From contig MU128971.1 in assembly GCA_014904985.1 (NCBI GenBank), positions 17,785-81,784 of the forward strand: a stretch of 64,000 bases of DNA, in the 5' to 3' direction. Shown here piece by piece: positions 62,910 through 64,000 of the stretch. Position numbers and translations under genes: made by a program. The notes beneath the pieces were generated by a model that was given only the letters and a program-made list of their open reading frames with translations, did not search any database and was not told the DNA's origin. The DNA comes from Hydnum rufescens UP504. Lineage: Eukaryota; Basidiomycota; Agaricomycetes; Cantharellales; Hydnaceae. Position 1 is the stretch's first letter. The number at the start of each line of letters is the position of its first letter.

Positions 62910-64000
62910 GATGGATTGACGAAGGAGTCAGAAAGACAGATCAGGCAAGCGCGATTTGCCGACTTGATGCTTCGAATTTCGTGCTACAGAAAGTTGGGCA
63001 ACACACGAAGGTGCAAGTATCGTGAGTACTTCACGGAATTCTCCCCTCCGCCTGTGGGTGGAAACTCTATGCGATGGACCAAGTAAAAGTCATCCATCAA
63101 TGTACTTATTAGGAGAGAAAAAGTACAACAGGACTTGCCTGCGATGACTTGAGGGAAGTATATCGGATTAAAGGAAATCTGTGGTATATATAGCGAATCC
63201 GTGTCAATACTCAACATACTGGCCACCCGACTGCCACTCACGCCGAATTATGGTGGCGAGGTAGTGGTGAAATGAATCAGAGATTGAATCTTCTCCTTGA
63301 GGGCTAAAGCGGAAGACAGCGGCTTCAGAAGATCGGGGAGCTGTGTATGTTTGTGAGAGTATTGGACAACGATGGGATATTTCGTTATTTTTATCGGTAG
63401 TAGCTCGCGGTTTTATAGTATTTATAGGGGAAAGAAAACATATGAAAAAGGTGGAGAAAACAGAAGGAACTCTGAGTGCCGGTGGTGCCGGCGAGCAAGG
63501 TGGATGAATAGTCCCAGCAAAGCAAAGGTATAAGATTTTGCGTAGATTGGCGATGTCGACGGCATAGCCTTTTAGGGGTCGCGCTTGTCTCCGACGCTGC
63601 CGTAATGAGCACGTCGCTTGGAGCATTCGAAATTCAATGTTTTGAACCCGTAATTGTTTTCTCAATGCAAGGCCCCACACCCAGCCTCAGGGGGTATTGC
63701 AATTGCACGACCCTGCCGCAGTCTTGCTCTGCCACTTGTAAGATTACAGCATTGCGGCCACCTCCACCCTTCCACCGCAAGTTCGCACTCCGAAGATGTC
63801 GGTGAGTCTGACCGTCCGCTAAAGACACTGACTTGCCACTGTAATCAGCCACCTCATATGTAGAAAGCCCATCACTGGAAGTCAGAAAATAGGACGTGCG
63901 CTACAGAAGGGTATGCGGACCGCAGCCTCCCGTCGTTTTGAGGTGCCACTATGGTCCGCCATGGCAGATGGTGCAGTGCAGGTGAAATGCGGCATACTAC
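62910..64000. other. Upstream region of C2H2 gene, no further gene recognised
   Basis: A minus-strand TATA-like tatatatacc lies near 63182-63192, about 275 bp upstream of the C2H2 ATG. The remaining sequence to the window end holds only short overlapping ORFs on both strands. Confidence 0.4.

Overview
The window is nuclear DNA of a filamentous basidiomycete, most likely an Agaricomycete. The genes carry many short introns (about 45-120 bp) with GT-AG ends and CTAAT-like branch sites. The gene set also fits: a HET-E-like NACHT-WD40 protein, an F-box protein, a CUE-domain DEF1 and a rhodanese plus dual-specificity phosphatase fusion. A Rhizoctonia/Ceratobasidium-type genome is a guess from the NACHT-WD40 and kinase-like families, not a demonstrated assignment. 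All exon models come from reading splice sites and frame by eye.

Layout. 1-9.6 kb is repeat-rich: three copies of an about 1.5 kb unit R1, which holds an intron-bearing ORF of unknown function, and two copies of an about 1.4 kb unit R2. They surround a kinase-like gene on the minus strand (4.99-6.02 kb). 10.3-20.0 kb holds an Nrp1-like RanBP2 zinc-finger RNA-binding protein, cytosolic leucyl-tRNA synthetase (both minus) and a C2H2 transcription factor (plus). 20.0-26.3 kb has no recognisable gene, although it lies between two convergent genes. 26.3-49.1 kb is a dense housekeeping block: PIH1 (minus), DAHP synthase (plus), APC1 (minus), TAF8-like (plus), SMUBP2-like helicase (plus), membrane-anchored amidohydrolase (plus) and DEF1 (minus). 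49.7-55.2 kb holds a MAPK-phosphatase-like gene and an F-box gene. A small TA-flanked inverted-repeat element (55.29-55.58 kb) precedes a large broken NACHT-WD40 gene (55.85-61.5 kb). A multi-C2H2 gene (minus) follows.

Functional sense. The middle block is ordinary core machinery: R2TP chaperone complex, shikimate pathway entry, cell-cycle ubiquitin ligase, TFIID, RNA polymerase II degradation. I see no operon-like logic. The outer regions are accessory: repeats, an NLR-like gene and a MITE-like element.

A pervasive property is that almost every conserved ORF is interrupted by inferred single-base shifts. Most are a lost base in a short G or C run, and they hit essential genes such as leucyl-tRNA synthetase. 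I read most of these as consensus-sequence errors rather than mutations, so protein models need the shifts noted in each entry. The strongest gene-structure observation is a 4-nt microexon next to a GC-AG intron in the DAHP synthase gene. The residues and phases of all nine exons agree with it.
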